NCBI GenBank assembly: GCA_024180945.1
Contig: JAKSGN010000037.1
Span: 873,501 to 937,500 of the forward strand
Direction: 5' to 3'
DNA length: 64,000 nt
DNA from: Macrophomina tecta
Taxonomy: Eukaryota; Ascomycota; Dothideomycetes; Botryosphaeriales; Botryosphaeriaceae
How positions within the stretch are numbered: position 1 is the stretch's first letter; each line of letters starts with the position of its first letter. A model generated the notes under the pieces. That model ran no database searches. It was not told where the DNA came from and saw only the letters and a program-made list of their open reading frames with translations. Position numbers and translations under genes: made by a program. Of the stretch, positions 22,172-33,466 are shown one piece after another.

Positions 22172-24178
22172 TCAAGAGGAAAGCAGCGGGTTCAAGACAC
22201 TGCAATGACGCTGCTCAGGCAGTGTCGTGACCGAAGACTCCGGATACTGGATAGAAGCCACCTGTGGGCTGTCAATGCTAAACTCCGGCCACTTCCAAGA
22301 AGAAAAGAGCTCGATGGTGCTGTTGTAGTCTCGTGCCTCCAAGTACGCCTTGTCTACGTTCGGGTTGCCCGTGCGTGCGAAGGACCCCCACATGTCCTGG
22401 ATGGCGTTGGTGAAGTAGACGTCTTCCGCCACACGAATTGGTTGATCGAAAAGATAGTAAGTGCCAAAGACTTCGTAAAGGTCTCCAGAGTGGCAGCGGT
22501 AGTATGGAGTATCAGGCTGGCCCACTGGGAAGGTGCACAGATCGTACCAGTTGTAGTAGGACAGTGCATACGCCCGCTCCAGGCTGTATACATACATTGA
22601 CTCGAAAGCGCCCACTGCCGCTCCGACAGATGCGAACTGGCTGCCGTAGCAAGTCAAGGTGATGTCGCTGACGATATCGATGCTAGCATTGTATGCGTCG
22701 GGATAGACGGTGCTTCCGTTGTTGATCGTCTCGTTTCCAACAAGCCACAGACCTGATTGCAGGGTGGCGTCAACTTGGGCTTGTGCAACATTTCCGGTAT
22801 GCAAAAGGGTGTTCAGCGCCTCTGTGAAGCCGGAGACATTGGGCGCAAGGTTAGTCTCCAAGAGCGATTGTCCCTCTTCTGGCATGAATCCCAGCATTAG
22901 TTTGACCGAATTGATGGATGACCGGCCCTTGGCAACTTGGGCGATGGGCATATCAAGCGTGTATTCGTTGTCAATGACCGTACGCCAGCGCCCACCTTGG
23001 GTGGTGATGTTGAGGAGTGTCTCAGCCGATAATTGCTGCAAGCACTCCAGCCGCTCAACTCCAGTGCTGTTGCAGTAGGGTTCGATATAAGGAGTCACCA
23101 GGGAAGCAGCCTCGGATGCAGGCTGAGCCCAGCCGCGTCCGCCAGACATGATGATTGCCCCTTGGAAAAGACCCTCCGCCTTTGGGGACGCGATCAGGTC
23201 TATGACAGAGCCGCCGCCCGCTGACTGGCCGAAGATGGTGACGTTGTTTGGGTTCCCGCCGAAAGCGGATATGTACTTCTGGACCCATTTCAACGCTTCG
23301 ATTTTGTCGGAAGTCGCGTAGTTGCCGGGCACAAAGTCGTCGTCCAGGCTCAAGTATCCGAAGATATTCAGGCGGTAGTTGATGGCGACCACGACGACAT
23401 CGGATCGGCTCGCCAGGCTGGCTCCGTCAAAGGTAGAGTCGACCCCGGTTCCGGTGACCTGGCCACCGCCATGCATCCAGAAGAGTACAGGCTTGAGCGG
23501 GGCCGAGGAATTGGCTGCAGTGTCTGGGATCTCTGGCGTGAAGACGTTCAGGTAAAGGCAGTCCTCGCTGTTACCCCAGGGGTTGAGGCCGTACTCGTTG
23601 CCGTCGTACCAGCCGCTCTGGATGCACGCTGCGCTGTACTTGGTGGCTTCCACATGCGAGCCAGTCCAGGGCTCAGCGGCTTTAAACCTCAGGCGACCAA
23701 CAGGTGGCTGGGCGAAAGGGATGCCCAAGAATCGGAAGGCCATGTGGTCTCGCATGCCTACGAAGGTGGTGCCGTTGGCCGACGTGTTGACGCGAGGAAG
23801 GACCGAATAATCAGTGTCCACTTTGCTAACATGGGGAGCGCTGTTTGTGCAGAGGAAGCGGCGTTGCTGGGCTGCATCAGAGGTGTTCTGATTGCAAGAA
23901 GTCCAAAAAACCTCGTCATTGCGAACATTTCCGAGATATGCTTGGTAGTCCAATTGTGCCTGGAAATGCGAGACCTTGTTGCAGTCGAGCAACGTTTCTC
24001 CGTAAGAAGCACAAGCTAACAATGCGTCGTCGTACGTGGACGGACGTTGGATAAGGAGCGCGCTCGGTTTCTCTGCATGGCTCGTCCAGTTGCCGTCATT
24101 CTGGAAAAGCACAGCGACGCCGCTCGACGTGGCGAGCGCGTACGGGACGAGTGCGGCCAGGAGTGCCGAAGACAACAT
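22172..24178 (-). CDS. Secreted type-B carboxylesterase with lectin-like N-terminal domain
   Basis: Intronless, 668 residues; alpha/beta-hydrolase of the type-B carboxylesterase/lipase family that cleaves carboxylic esters outside the cell. A signal peptide covers residues 1-16 (ends ALA). Residues about 20-115 precede the catalytic domain and look like a C-type-lectin-type fold, with spaced Cys and the words DALLACASYG, VFWTSC and RFLCT. The esterase domain starts near 125 (GIPFAQPPVGRLRF, SEDCLYLNVF, HGGG oxyanion loop). The nucleophile is S319 in GQSAGG; acid is probably E435 and base H563 (CHSGDLYEVFG). Numerous N-x-S/T sites fit secretion. It lies between the RiPP-like genes and a permease; esterases occur in metabolite clusters but this one could equally be nutritional. 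Confidence 0.93.
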   Translation of the reverse strand: MLSSALLAALVPYALATSSGVAVLFQNDGNWTSHAEKPSALLIQRPSTYDDALLACASYGETLLDCNKVSHFQAQLDYQAYLGNVRNDEVFWTSCNQNTSDAAQQRRFLCTNSAPHVSKVDTDYSVLPRVNTSANGTTFVGMRDHMAFRFLGIPFAQPPVGRLRFKAAEPWTGSHVEATKYSAACIQSGWYDGNEYGLNPWGNSEDCLYLNVFTPEIPDTAANSSAPLKPVLFWMHGGGQVTGTGVDSTFDGASLASRSDVVVVAINYRLNIFGYLSLDDDFVPGNYATSDKIEALKWVQKYISAFGGNPNNVTIFGQSAGGGSVIDLIASPKAEGLFQGAIIMSGGRGWAQPASEAASLVTPYIEPYCNSTGVERLECLQQLSAETLLNITTQGGRWRTVIDNEYTLDMPIAQVAKGRSSINSVKLMLGFMPEEGQSLLETNLAPNVSGFTEALNTLLHTGNVAQAQVDATLQSGLWLVGNETINNGSTVYPDAYNASIDIVSDITLTCYGSQFASVGAAVGAFESMYVYSLERAYALSYYNWYDLCTFPVGQPDTPYYRCHSGDLYEVFGTYYLFDQPIRVAEDVYFTNAIQDMWGSFARTGNPNVDKAYLEARDYNSTIELFSSWKWPEFSIDSPQVASIQYPESSVTTLPEQRHCSVLNPLLSS

Positions 24179-24744
24179 CGTGGCGGGCGGCCTATTCGGC
24201 GCACACCTCCTGGGCGGGCCCGGCTATTTAACATGTTCGTAAGGAGTTCGGCGGTCTGTTACCTATACAGGAGCGGCAGAGCCGACGTGTGCCCGAATTG
24301 CCGTGGAGAAGTGCAGATCCGACGCCAGATTGAGGCATCCGAAGCGCCCCGCTCCCCGCAGGTCGGTAATTGCAACGGCTCAAAATCAAGATCAAACCAG
24401 GGGCGGCTCGTCATACCAGCTCTGTCCAGAGGATTGCGGCCTGCTGCGGCGAACCAACGTATTAATCCCAACACAAACGTCCCCATTGACCGATGGAATC
24501 CACGTGTGGATGGATAATCCACATCCTCACATACTTGTGCTTCTTCTTGTCAATATTCTTCCACCATCCTCATACGCCGTACCTTTCTCCTGCCCTATCT
24601 TCCTTCAACGCCTCTGAGCTGCCATGGTGAGCATGTCGTGGCCCATCGCTGTAAGCCTCCCCCGCTCTGCTTCCTCAAAGCACATATCGGCTTTTGAAAG
24701 CGTAGTTAGCACCGACATCATCATCTTAAGCACTAGATGGCCAC
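24179..24744. other. Intergenic, esterase promoter and permease 3' flank
   Basis: 566 nt. A TTAAATA word (minus strand) about 45 nt upstream of the esterase ATG is a possible TATA element. No gene was found. Confidence 0.4.
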
Positions 24745-26421
24745 TTACAACGCCAAGTTCTCCCTGTCAGTCAAATCCAGCTGGCGGGCATCCACAACCT
24801 CCTCCTTCCTATCGCCCTCACCATCCACACGCTCCACCACACCCACCTCATGAATAAGCCCTCTCCTATCCAACTCATCTCGCCTCATGTTCTCCGCCTT
24901 CAAGTACCACCTCAGGTAGAGGACCAGGAACAGCGGGAAAACGCACGCAACCCAGAGAATGACGTGCCACGTCACCAGATACCTCGGCTTGTATTGCGGC
25001 TGGAACAGCTGCGGGCTCAGGATATTCCCCAGCCCATATCCTACGTGATACATGGCAATCACCGTCGTCTTCTTGGTGTGGCCGGCAGAGCAGTTGGCCG
25101 CCCAGATCATGACGACGCTGTACGGGATGCCGCCGGTAGCTCTGATCCAGATGGCGGCGAGGAGGCCCCACCGGTTCGACCACGGAAGCGCCAGTAGGAG
25201 GATGCATGAGATGATCGGCGGGATGTATGCGGCTGCTGAGAGCCAGGCGCGGCAGTTACGCACCTTCGCCAAGATCAACGCGGCTGCTGCGAGGGAGACG
25301 AAGGCTGTTACTCCGTTGATGCATCCCAAAAGCGTGGTCTGCAGCGTGGTGAAGCCGAACGATTTTATGATGAGTGAGTACTGGTTGGTCATGCCGTTGG
25401 CCATCTCTTGGCTCCAGGCGTGCAGGAAGAAGAGCCAGGATTTTGGGTCGGTGATGGCTTCCATGAACTGGCCCTTCTTGAAATGTTTTTGCTCGATACC
25501 GGAGTGGTTATCCTTGATGCGAAGGATAGATTGTGCCCGCTCTTTTGGTGTCAGGAAGCGGGCCGAGACGGGGCTGTCGGGGAAGAAGATCCATACAAGC
25601 CCGCCATAGATGATGGTCAGACCGCCTGTGATTACCATGAACCATTTCCAGGGACTGAAGTCTCCAGTCTCGATCCATAAGACGCCGTAAGAGAGCAGAC
25701 CAGATGTTATGGGGCTGGAGTTGCCGATTGCCCACATGCAAGGCATGAGGACAGCCTGTTCATCATATGTGAAGAACATGGAGAGGATGAGGAGGAAGGC
25801 AGGAACGATGCTGGCCTCTGCCACGCCGAGGAAGAATCGCACGACGAAGAGACTTGCGAAATTCGAGCATGGTATATGTAGGAGAAGGATTGCGCCCCTA
25901 CAAGCCAGATCTGGTCAGTCTCTGGTCAGCTTCGTGATGAGAGGAGATCAAGTACCACACAACAAGGTTGATGGATAGATATTTCGCCACGGGAAACCTT
26001 TGGAGGGCCCAATTCTGGGGCCACTCCGCTAAGAGGTAACCTAGATAGAATATCGAGGATAACCAGTTGTATTGGTTGGAGCTCAAGTGAGCATCTTCCA
26101 TGATCCCGAGGATGGCGGAACTTCCCAACTGCGAATCCATTAACATGTCTCCAAGAGAGACAAATAATGACCACCATCTACACATACCGTTTGTTTATCT
26201 ACATACATCAGATGGTATCCAATGCATAGGAACGACAGTATCCATGTGGCGCATTTGTTTCTGATGCGCCGCGCTTCCTCCGGCGTGGGTTCGTCGACTT
26301 TGATTTTGGAAAAAAGCTTGTAACTCTCATCCGCGTAGCGTTCAGAAAGTTTCGCTGTCTCTGCTGCGATAGCACTGGGGCTGCCCACAGATTCTGTGCT
26401 GGAGTCTGGAACCTTCGACAT
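24745..26421 (-). CDS. MFS permease, Dal5/allantoate (anion:cation symporter) family
   Basis: Plasma-membrane major-facilitator transporter, 519 residues. Exons: 26188-26421, 25956-26128, 24745-25897; introns of 59 and 58 nt; the ATG is at 26421. A cytosolic N-terminus of about 50 residues is followed by twelve predicted helices. Family words seen: DKQT at the first helix, NWLSSIFYLGYLLAEWPQNW in helix 2, RFFLGVAEASIVP in helix 4, WFMVITGGLTIIYGGLVWIFFPDSP before the central loop, and GYGLGNILSPQLF in helix 10. The Dal5/ACS family carries small organic acids, ureides, vitamins or dipeptides together with protons. The substrate cannot be read from sequence. It is the last coherent gene before the transposon relic, so it may mark the cluster edge. 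Confidence 0.92.
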
Positions 26422-27220
26422 CGTGGCAGCTGTAGGAGGTGGTCAGCTGGGCGTCCTTGCTCTGCAGCTGACCAGGCAAGACGGGCTATATCAAGCATTC
26501 CCACTCTTGGTCGCTTTGATCTGGTCCTGAAACCTATGGGTGAACTGCGGGGCTTCGTATATGCAAATAGCGGAGTGCAAATGGTGCAATACAACGCCAC
26601 GGCTCGGAACCCGATATTATACGCCGCGCATAAGCCAAGATAAGGATGTCGACAGGGCTTAGGCTTGGTACGTGATAAGCGGTAGCTAATACTCGGGGCG
26701 GTTCTTAAACGTACATAAGCATTGCACGGCAAAAGCCGCATGATGCCGTAAATTTTTGACTCTGCACGTGGAGATTATCGCGTGCTTCGTCGCGGGGATA
26801 GCACCATCAACACCCTCGCCATATCCCCGACAATCGGCAACACCGCGCTTGAAAAATCCTTCGAAGATGCTTTCTGCTGAAGAAAGCAATGAACATTGCG
26901 CAAGGCCGTACCAACGCTTGGCAGGAAACATTTTTGCGACAAGATACAGTCTTAGAGGCAGAGGTCCCCATTCGACATTTCAACATCGCCCACTCCTCAT
27001 GTTCTGCCAAACAAACGTGGGGACTGGACGGATTCATTCGGACGCAAGGGCACACTCTAACAGGGAAACACTTATGCCTGGACGACTGCTTCAACTCCGG
27101 GCATAACCTAATTCAACGCAACATATTACCTCATCAGCCTCTGCGTGGCCGGTCCTGCGCATTTCAGAAACTTACCAAATAGTTTTGCGCCCTTGATCTG
27201 AATGCGATCTGCTCGGTACA
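26422..27220. other. Intergenic, permease promoter region
   Basis: 800 nt upstream of the permease. Only short frames without recognisable protein character; no gene claimed. Confidence 0.4.
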
Positions 27221-28480
27221 ACGCAAAAAGCGTCTATTATTTACTAGAACTATAGTAGATCTCGACCCTGTCGACTTCTAGTCGTTTAACTAGTTAAATA
27301 AAGCTACCTTTGTCAGGCACCGGAGTGGTGAATCGGTCGGTCTGCTCCTCTACCGCCTCTATCTTACCTTGTCCTAGTTATAAGCAAGCCAACCACTGCC
27401 GATGGCTAATAGGTCTCGTCATCGTGGATCTCTTTTGGATCACTGCAGGCTGTTGGTGCAATGGGAGTGGCGCCCGGCTACTAGTTGGCCGGCCGGGTTC
27501 TGACAACCTTCTAGACGGTGCTAACTTATTCACTAAATACGTACGGCGGCTAGCCGGCCAAACTTTTAGCGAGAAGTACTATAAGCCATCTTTTAACGCC
27601 GGCCGGAGTACTATATTAGTCCGGGGAGTTATTAGCTTTAGAAGGAAAGGTCCACTAATTATCCTTAGTAAGGGAAGAAGAATAAACTTATGGGTCTATA
27701 TATAGTTAGCTCTTAACTAATACGTACTTCTATTCTACGAAAAATTAATCCTAGAGCACGGGAATACTATTTAAATAGATAGTAGTGCTCGTTACTATCC
27801 TAGTAAAGAGACTACTAGGTATAGATTGTTGTAACTTATATAGCGCTTAGATTGCCCGCTATTGGCAGTTTCCGCTTTGGAAGCAGAAGCGTGCACGATC
27901 AATCGAGGGGAAACGAGATGATATTAATAATGATTGTTGTTGAAAGAAGGTCTCCCAACGCTAGCTATCTACCTATGGTACTATGCCTTCCTTCCCTGGG
28001 CGGCCTGAGGCCTCTGTTAACCCCAGCGAAGGACTTCCTCTCCCTAACTACCCTCCACATCCTGACAGCTGTAGAGCCCGGACTTAACCCAAATTAAGAA
28101 CTTTTAGGTAATTATCAAGCGCCATTTAACTAAGAGGCGATATGTACCTAAGACTCGATAGTAGCTTAAGGCTGATGTTACGAACACGCCTATGTATAGA
28201 AAGTTGTTGGGGCTAATCAGCACCAGGTTGGTTATTGCTGTACCTTTTTGGACTGACCGGGTACTCGCGGTCGGCGGCAGGTTGGCCGAATAGCTTTGCA
28301 GCGACAATTTAAGCCCAGCACGGTTGACGGGCTGTAACAGCTGCCCTAAAGCAGGAGTGGGAGAAACTAACTATGTGAGATTATAAGGCCTATACTCTAA
28401 ACTAGTGGGAACGGCTCCTGGCCGTAATCTTAGCAAAGGGTGGACCAGCTAGATACTAGCCGTGGAGAAATTAATTCGAA
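27221..28480. mobile_element. Decayed transposable-element island, probably RIP-altered
   Basis: Composition changes abruptly to A+T-rich sequence full of TA steps and in-frame stops (for example around 27240-27300 and 27700-27850). This is the look of repeat-induced point mutation in ascomycetes. The only protein signal is the transposase fragment at 27541-27705. Terminal repeats were not found, so the element borders are approximate. Confidence 0.5.
27541..27705 (+). pseudogene. Tc1/mariner-like transposase fragment (DDE_3 region), broken
   Basis: A short frame reads AGRSTILVRGVISFRRKGPL, which lines up with the GGGSIMVWGCISYDGKGPL word of Tc1/mariner-type DDE transposases. The catalytic aspartates and the rest of the enzyme are missing or scrambled. 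It supports an old inactive DNA transposon here; the match is by eye and short. Confidence 0.4.
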
Positions 28481-28829
28481 TCTCCTACTGTTTACCTTGA
28501 ATCTGTGAGGCTTTCAAGCCATTTGATGCATATTTGGGCAAGGAAACGGAACTTGAAGATGACAGGAGGTCGAAAGAGGACTGCGCATTAACCAGCTGCC
28601 TGAGGACTTTCTGCAGGGGACTGTACAAAGGTCGCCGGCGCAACCAGCTGATCTGTTGGACGTCAATCATGGGCGATCGTTCCGTCCAATTAATGCTTGG
28701 TCCGTTTCACTGCAAAATAAAAAATGGCATGAGTTTGCTCTTCTCATTCGAGGCGGACCTAAAACTTCTTAATCCTCTGTTCCTTCCGACACACGTTCCG
28801 GTAGGGCTCCCGGGAAACCGTTGGCTTAC

Positions 28830-29857
28830 TCATCGCCGTCTCGTCTCTCCAAAGCCGGTACTCTGGTGTCTGGTAGTGCTCGGCCCGGGTGATGAAGAGC
28901 CTCCGTACGATCCCGACGGTCCTGCTTCGGTATTGCCCCACATACTGCTTCCGCGAGTGCTAGGATCTGCGAACATTCCACGATTACCACGACTGCCCGC
29001 CATATAACCCGCGGCGGCTCCACCCAATGCGCCGGACCAAAAGCCGGGTCGCCATCCTTGGCTATCTCTGCTGTTACTTGGATACGACTTACGTCCATAG
29101 TTGTAGGATGGGCGCGCAGAATAGGGTGGCGGGGGGTCATCGCCACCAGGGCCGCCCCAACCTCCGCCACCACCACCACCACCTCCTCCTCCTCCATTAG
29201 TACGTGGGCCGGTCCATGTGCTGGGGTCCCTAGCATTACCGCCGCCTACGATACAGGCAGCGAAAAACATCCAGAGTGCAACAGCGATGAACAGCATCCA
29301 GAAGAGAATGGATATTCCCTTGCTGAGCTTCTCGTCCTCCCCCAGTCCATAGTTGTTGTTCCAGCTCGACTTACGGTCTCCATACTTCTCCACGCCCTTG
29401 GGGGTCAACATCAACCTGTATTCAACACCACAACTGCCCTTCAGGACAAACGGGTCTTCGGGAGAATCGTAGCCTTCGCAGATGACGTCGGTGGAGCCGA
29501 GCTTAAACTCTTCGGGAAGGGATGCTTGGCAGGTCCATTGTACGTTCTCGTCGTCGTAGTCGGAACCGGCGTTCTTGCAGCGCATGATGTCGACTTCATA
29601 AAGGCCTTTCGCGTCGCCACCAATACACTCAAGCTGGGAATAACTGGTCAGCTCCTGTAGCGTGGTGGCCGAGTAACAAGGAGACGTACCTGAGGAATCG
29701 GCGAGACACGCCGAGCAGTGGTCATCTGATCCTTCCGGAAGGTCAAAGTCTTGATCCTGGAGAGGAGGGCGCTGTCCTTGGGATTCCTCGCAGCTTCGGC
29801 GCAGTTGGAGGTGGCCAAAGCCAGCAACGCTGGTGTGAGGAGACTGAATGCGCGCAT
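28830..29857 (-). CDS. SARAF-like store-operated calcium entry regulator
   Basis: ER membrane protein of the SARAF (DUF1183) family, which in animals damps store-operated calcium entry. 323 residues; exons 29690-29857 and 28830-29633 with a 56-nt intron that joins PIPQ to LECIGG. A signal peptide (about 1-22, ends AEA) is followed by a Cys-containing luminal domain (RCKNAG, WTCQASLP, VICEGYDSPEDP, LKGSCGVEY), one membrane helix (ISILFWMLFIAVALWMFF), then a cytosolic low-complexity tail with a run of about 12 Gly and many Ser/Gly/Pro. The layout matches the family. It is divergent from PBN1 with only 278 nt between starts. Core gene, outside the metabolite region. Confidence 0.9.
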
Positions 29858-30135
29858 GCTGGCGTGAGTTCTCTTCCCCAGAGGTAGAGGAGAGAAAGGG
29901 AGCCGGAAGCTACATTAATAGATAGGTGGGCGAGTGTGGCGTCAGGAGGACACGGTGGCTGGAGCTCGAAGAATGCTGGACAAAAGTCGAGGGAGCTGGC
30001 GAAGGCAACCAGAGATCGGCAGCGGCAAGCTCTTGGCGCTAGTACCTAAAGGGAATAACGCATCGGCAGCTGGCCCCGGTCCTTATTGCGACCACCTGGT
30101 CATCGGACCTCTCCAACTTCAACAACACCCTCACC

Positions 30136-31956
30136 ATGAAGGAGAGAATAACCTATTTGCTCCATGTCAGCGAGCAGGGCTTCGACCCGTCTCTGCTCAC
30201 CGTCTCCAAAGATAGCCTTGCTCTGCCGCCCATCAAAGCTGCCAAGGAACATCGCATCACCTTCAGCTTCCTAGAGCTTCCGCATGAGGTAGCTATCCAT
30301 ATCTGTCTTTCTATTTTTCTATTCACGTCACCCAGCTTATGTTCGGTAGCTCGTTACAGTCCTAAAACAGTCCCACGAGCTCCATATTCGTTGGGCCTCT
30401 TCCGAACCTTACATTTCCACTCCACCCTACGTCTCGCGCATCTCTCCGGGCCTCCATGTTTTATTTACCCCGCGTAAGGGCCAGAAGGTGTACGATATCC
30501 ATGTTTGACGTTTTTGTACTACCATATGCTTATGCAATTCCAGAGATGGTCTCTGCGCAGTCCTTAAGAAAGTTTTCAGCGATGACTTGAAATGCAATAC
30601 TCCTTCGGTAACCAGCCTCCTGCATGATATCCTTCCTGTGTTCAGCACTTACCGGACATTATTAGGACACCTTCATTGGTACTCCAATCCTGGCAGAACG
30701 CTTTTCCATGTCTGCGTCATCGCAGTACCATAATCTGCTTCCCTCCCTCCAGGATCTGGTCACCTACATCTCCGAGAAGTTTTGCTCCACAGGTGACTGC
30801 CGCGAAAAAGCTTCATCACTGCTCTCGGCGAGCTACGTAGATTTCGACTATGACAGTATATCCCATGCACTCATCATTAATGCCTTCTGGGCGCAAGGAC
30901 CAACTGAAGGTGGACTGTGGAACGAGGAGGTCAGCCGTGGAAAGGCCGATACTATGGAAGTTGGCATCTTGAACAACGAAGTCCCGATCGAGCCAGAGGA
31001 GCTTTCCCTTTCTGGATTCCTCACGGTTGTCGGTGAGGACACGAAAGCCAGTACGTCTTTTTCTCAGCACCGTCTGCGCCCACCACTGACATGTCCCAGA
31101 GCCAACTCTCTTCTCCTTCCCGTCTCGCCATCACCCCCTCCCCTCTACCGTTCACCCCGTCCACCCGACTTTCTACGCCAACTTCAGCCAGCCTACCGGC
31201 CTCCACCCAACCCTTCGTCTCACCTTCCCCACTCCCCAAAAGACCCTCACGCCACCCGGCCCTTCCTGCGCCCTGCACGCCTACCTCACCCTCCCCTCCA
31301 CCTTTTTCCTCGACAAATACCAGTTCTCCGATCCGCTCTTTCTCGCCTCCCACAACCTGCGCAACATGCGCGCCCTAGCCGGCGCCGCCGACCTCGAAGC
31401 GCCTGACTGGGTCGTGCCACAATGGGGCAGCGTCGCGCTGTTCGAGCTCGCGCATCCCGTCGCGCATCCCGACGCCGATGATGCCGGCTCTGCCACATCC
31501 ACTAAATACGACGCCGAATCCAGTGACGATGCAGATTTCGAGGTCACGATCCCTCTGCACCTCCGCTACCTGTCGCCGACGCACAATGGTGCGGGTCTGA
31601 TTAATGCCTCTTTGCCCTGGCCGGCTGTCTTCTGGGCTTGTCCGGCCGAGGAGGGCACGAAGATGAGCACGAATCCGTTCGATCGCACCAACATTGGGTA
31701 CGATGGGCTCTTCGGAAACAGGGCCATGTTTTATCACGTGCCGCCAGCCAAGGGTTGGGAAGGGGGACAGGGCGCGTTAGTAGAGACGCTGAAGGTGCCT
31801 GTGTTGGATTTGGATAGGGCGTGGTATGTGGAGTATGGGACAGTGGCGGCAGTCCTGCTTGCAACGGCATGGCTACTTGTGAAGCTGGGCGGTGTTGTGG
31901 CGAGGAGTGGATTTGGCAGCGGCAAGAAGGCAGAGTCAGAGAAGAAGAAGCAGTAG
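30136..31956 (+). CDS. PBN1: PBN1/PIG-X subunit of GPI mannosyltransferase I
   Basis: ER membrane protein that pairs with Gpi14/PIG-M to add the first mannose to GPI precursors. 525 residues; exons 30136-30288, 30371-30489, 30544-30607, 30666-31050, 31100-31956; introns 82, 54, 58 and 49 nt, all in phase. The N-terminus begins MKERITYLLH. The luminal domain carries LLPSLQDLVTYI and SHALIINAFW words. The conserved PIG-X region runs through HLRYLSPTHNG and WPAVFWACP to FDRTNIGYDGLF. One C-terminal membrane helix (TVAAVLLATAWLLVKLGGVV) is followed by a Lys-rich end (KKAESEKKKQ) fitting ER retention. The second intron's donor (GTACGA at 30490) was chosen for phase and for continuity to DGLCAVLKKVF. 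Confidence 0.88.
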
Positions 31957-32521
31957 AAGAGTTGATTGGTAAGCTCAAGGTATAGCATCCGACATGACGT
32001 GTCAATTCGCTTGCTTGACATAAATCTTTCTGGCAACGTTCCAGATATCAGCCTCCAGTCGAGCTTGTGGGATGTAGTCAGTAGTGTAGCGTCTAGGACC
32101 ACGCTCCTACAAAGCCAAGCACGTATTAGGTCGCAGGAACGCCGATTCGAGATTGGGTGGATTCCAAAAAGCAGACAGTCCTGAGGAGTCTCTTCTTCTG
32201 GCGCGGGCATTGAGAGACTGTACGGGTATCTCTCTCAAAACCTCAAGGATACCTACCGGCAAGATACCCACCTGAAACTCGGATATATTTGGGCGAAGGC
32301 TTTTGTTCCGTCGATGATCACGAAAGTTTTGCCATTTTATTGTCTTTTTTTCCCCCTTAATCTCTTTAGCCTCTTCTACTCCCTTGCGCGGAACTGGTAG
32401 ACGTAAAGGAGTACCCGACAAGGTAATATTATCATACCGCGGACATGACGTCCCTTCTGAGACCAAAAACAAGAGTGCCCTATCTCTATCACCTACTAAC
32501 CAAGGTCTCTCGATCGATCGC
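31957..32521. other. Intergenic, tail-to-tail region
   Basis: 565 nt between the PBN1 stop and the PhyH stop on the other strand. No gene seen; it holds both 3' ends. Confidence 0.4.
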
Positions 32522-33466
32522 TCATTCATCTTTCGAGAAAAACCCAACATCGCCCGCATCACTCCCCATCCGCACCAGCCTCTCCCTCATCCCCTCCGCC
32601 CTCTTCCTCGTCGCCTCCTCCAACCCCGCGAAATCGCACTCACCCACCCATCCCCCAATGCCATGCTGCAGCACATTCCTCGCCCTGTCCCTACTCCCCG
32701 ACACCAGCCCCACGCTCCCGTGCAGCGTCATCCGTTCCACGCCGGCATCATACACCCCCCGATGCAGGATATTATTGTTATAGAACACACAATCCCCCGG
32801 TCGCATCACCACAACCTCCATCCCTTCCAACGCCTTCTCGTACGGCCGCGCCGCCCTCTCCTCGTCCGTCCGGGCCCGCGCCTGACTCCCCGGCACCACC
32901 ACCAAACTGCGATCCTCATACAACGCCAGGTTCCACTGCGCATGCATCGCCGGCCTATCCAGCCTCTCCCGCTCCTCGTCGGGCGAGGCCTCCGCGCTGA
33001 TATCATCCCGATGCCACCTCAACTCGAAGTCGCGGTCCGGCCTGACCAGCAAATTGTACAGCTCCATCACCAGGTCTTGGTCCGCGCAATCCAGCAGCGC
33101 CTTGCACACGCCCATGACCGCGTCGCCGAAGTACGAGGCCGCGAAGAGCGGCGCGTCCGGGTTCGAGGGGTGCAGCAGGTGCTGGACGCCCCAGATGCCG
33201 GCGGAGGGGTCGGACGGCCATGGCGGGAATTGCTTGGGCAGCGTGCGGATGTAGGGCCAGTTGCCGGCGCGGGCGCGCGCGGTGAGGCGCTGGCAGGCGG
33301 CGCGGAGGGGCTCGAGGGCGCTGGCGGGAAGGAGGGATGGAATGTGAACGAAGCCGTCGCGGGCGAGGGAGGCGCGCAGGGAGGCGGTGGAGGGGAGGGC
33401 GGCGGCAGTTGTTGTTGTTGTTGTTGTTGTTGTGCCATTGGTGGCTGTTTCTGTAGAGGTGGCCAT
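32522..33466 (-). CDS. PhyH-family Fe(II)/2-oxoglutarate dioxygenase
   Basis: Non-haem iron dioxygenase of the phytanoyl-CoA hydroxylase (PhyH) family, no intron, about 314 residues from ATG 33466. The frame is open upstream to an ATG at 33730 (402 residues), but that extension is Pro/His/Thr-rich and unlike the family, so the internal start is preferred. After a poly-Thr run the fold begins ASLARDGFVHIPSLLP. Metal ligands are H and D of RWHRDD and the distal His of ILHRGV, with GSVG/VVVPGSQ words around the jelly roll. The substrate is unknown. GC content and third-position bias are high compared with neighbours. Confidence 0.85.
   Translation of the reverse strand: MATSTETATNGTTTTTTTTTAAALPSTASLRASLARDGFVHIPSLLPASALEPLRAACQRLTARARAGNWPYIRTLPKQFPPWPSDPSAGIWGVQHLLHPSNPDAPLFAASYFGDAVMGVCKALLDCADQDLVMELYNLLVRPDRDFELRWHRDDISAEASPDEERERLDRPAMHAQWNLALYEDRSLVVVPGSQARARTDEERAARPYEKALEGMEVVVMRPGDCVFYNNNILHRGVYDAGVERMTLHGSVGLVSGSRDRARNVLQHGIGGWVGECDFAGLEEATRKRAEGMRERLVRMGSDAGDVGFFSKDE
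33406..33432 (+). repeat. Trinucleotide (TTG) microsatellite in the PhyH coding region
   Basis: Read on the minus strand as Thr codons just after the start of the PhyH gene, giving a run of about nine Thr. A second GTTGTA-type repeat follows at about 33467-33492. Length variation would change the N-terminus only. Confidence 0.6.

Noticed and set aside
28830..29857. Gly-rich tail as evidence of a silk- or wall-type glycine-rich protein
   Set aside because: The luminal Cys domain, membrane helix and overall layout match SARAF; the Gly run is only the cytosolic tail.
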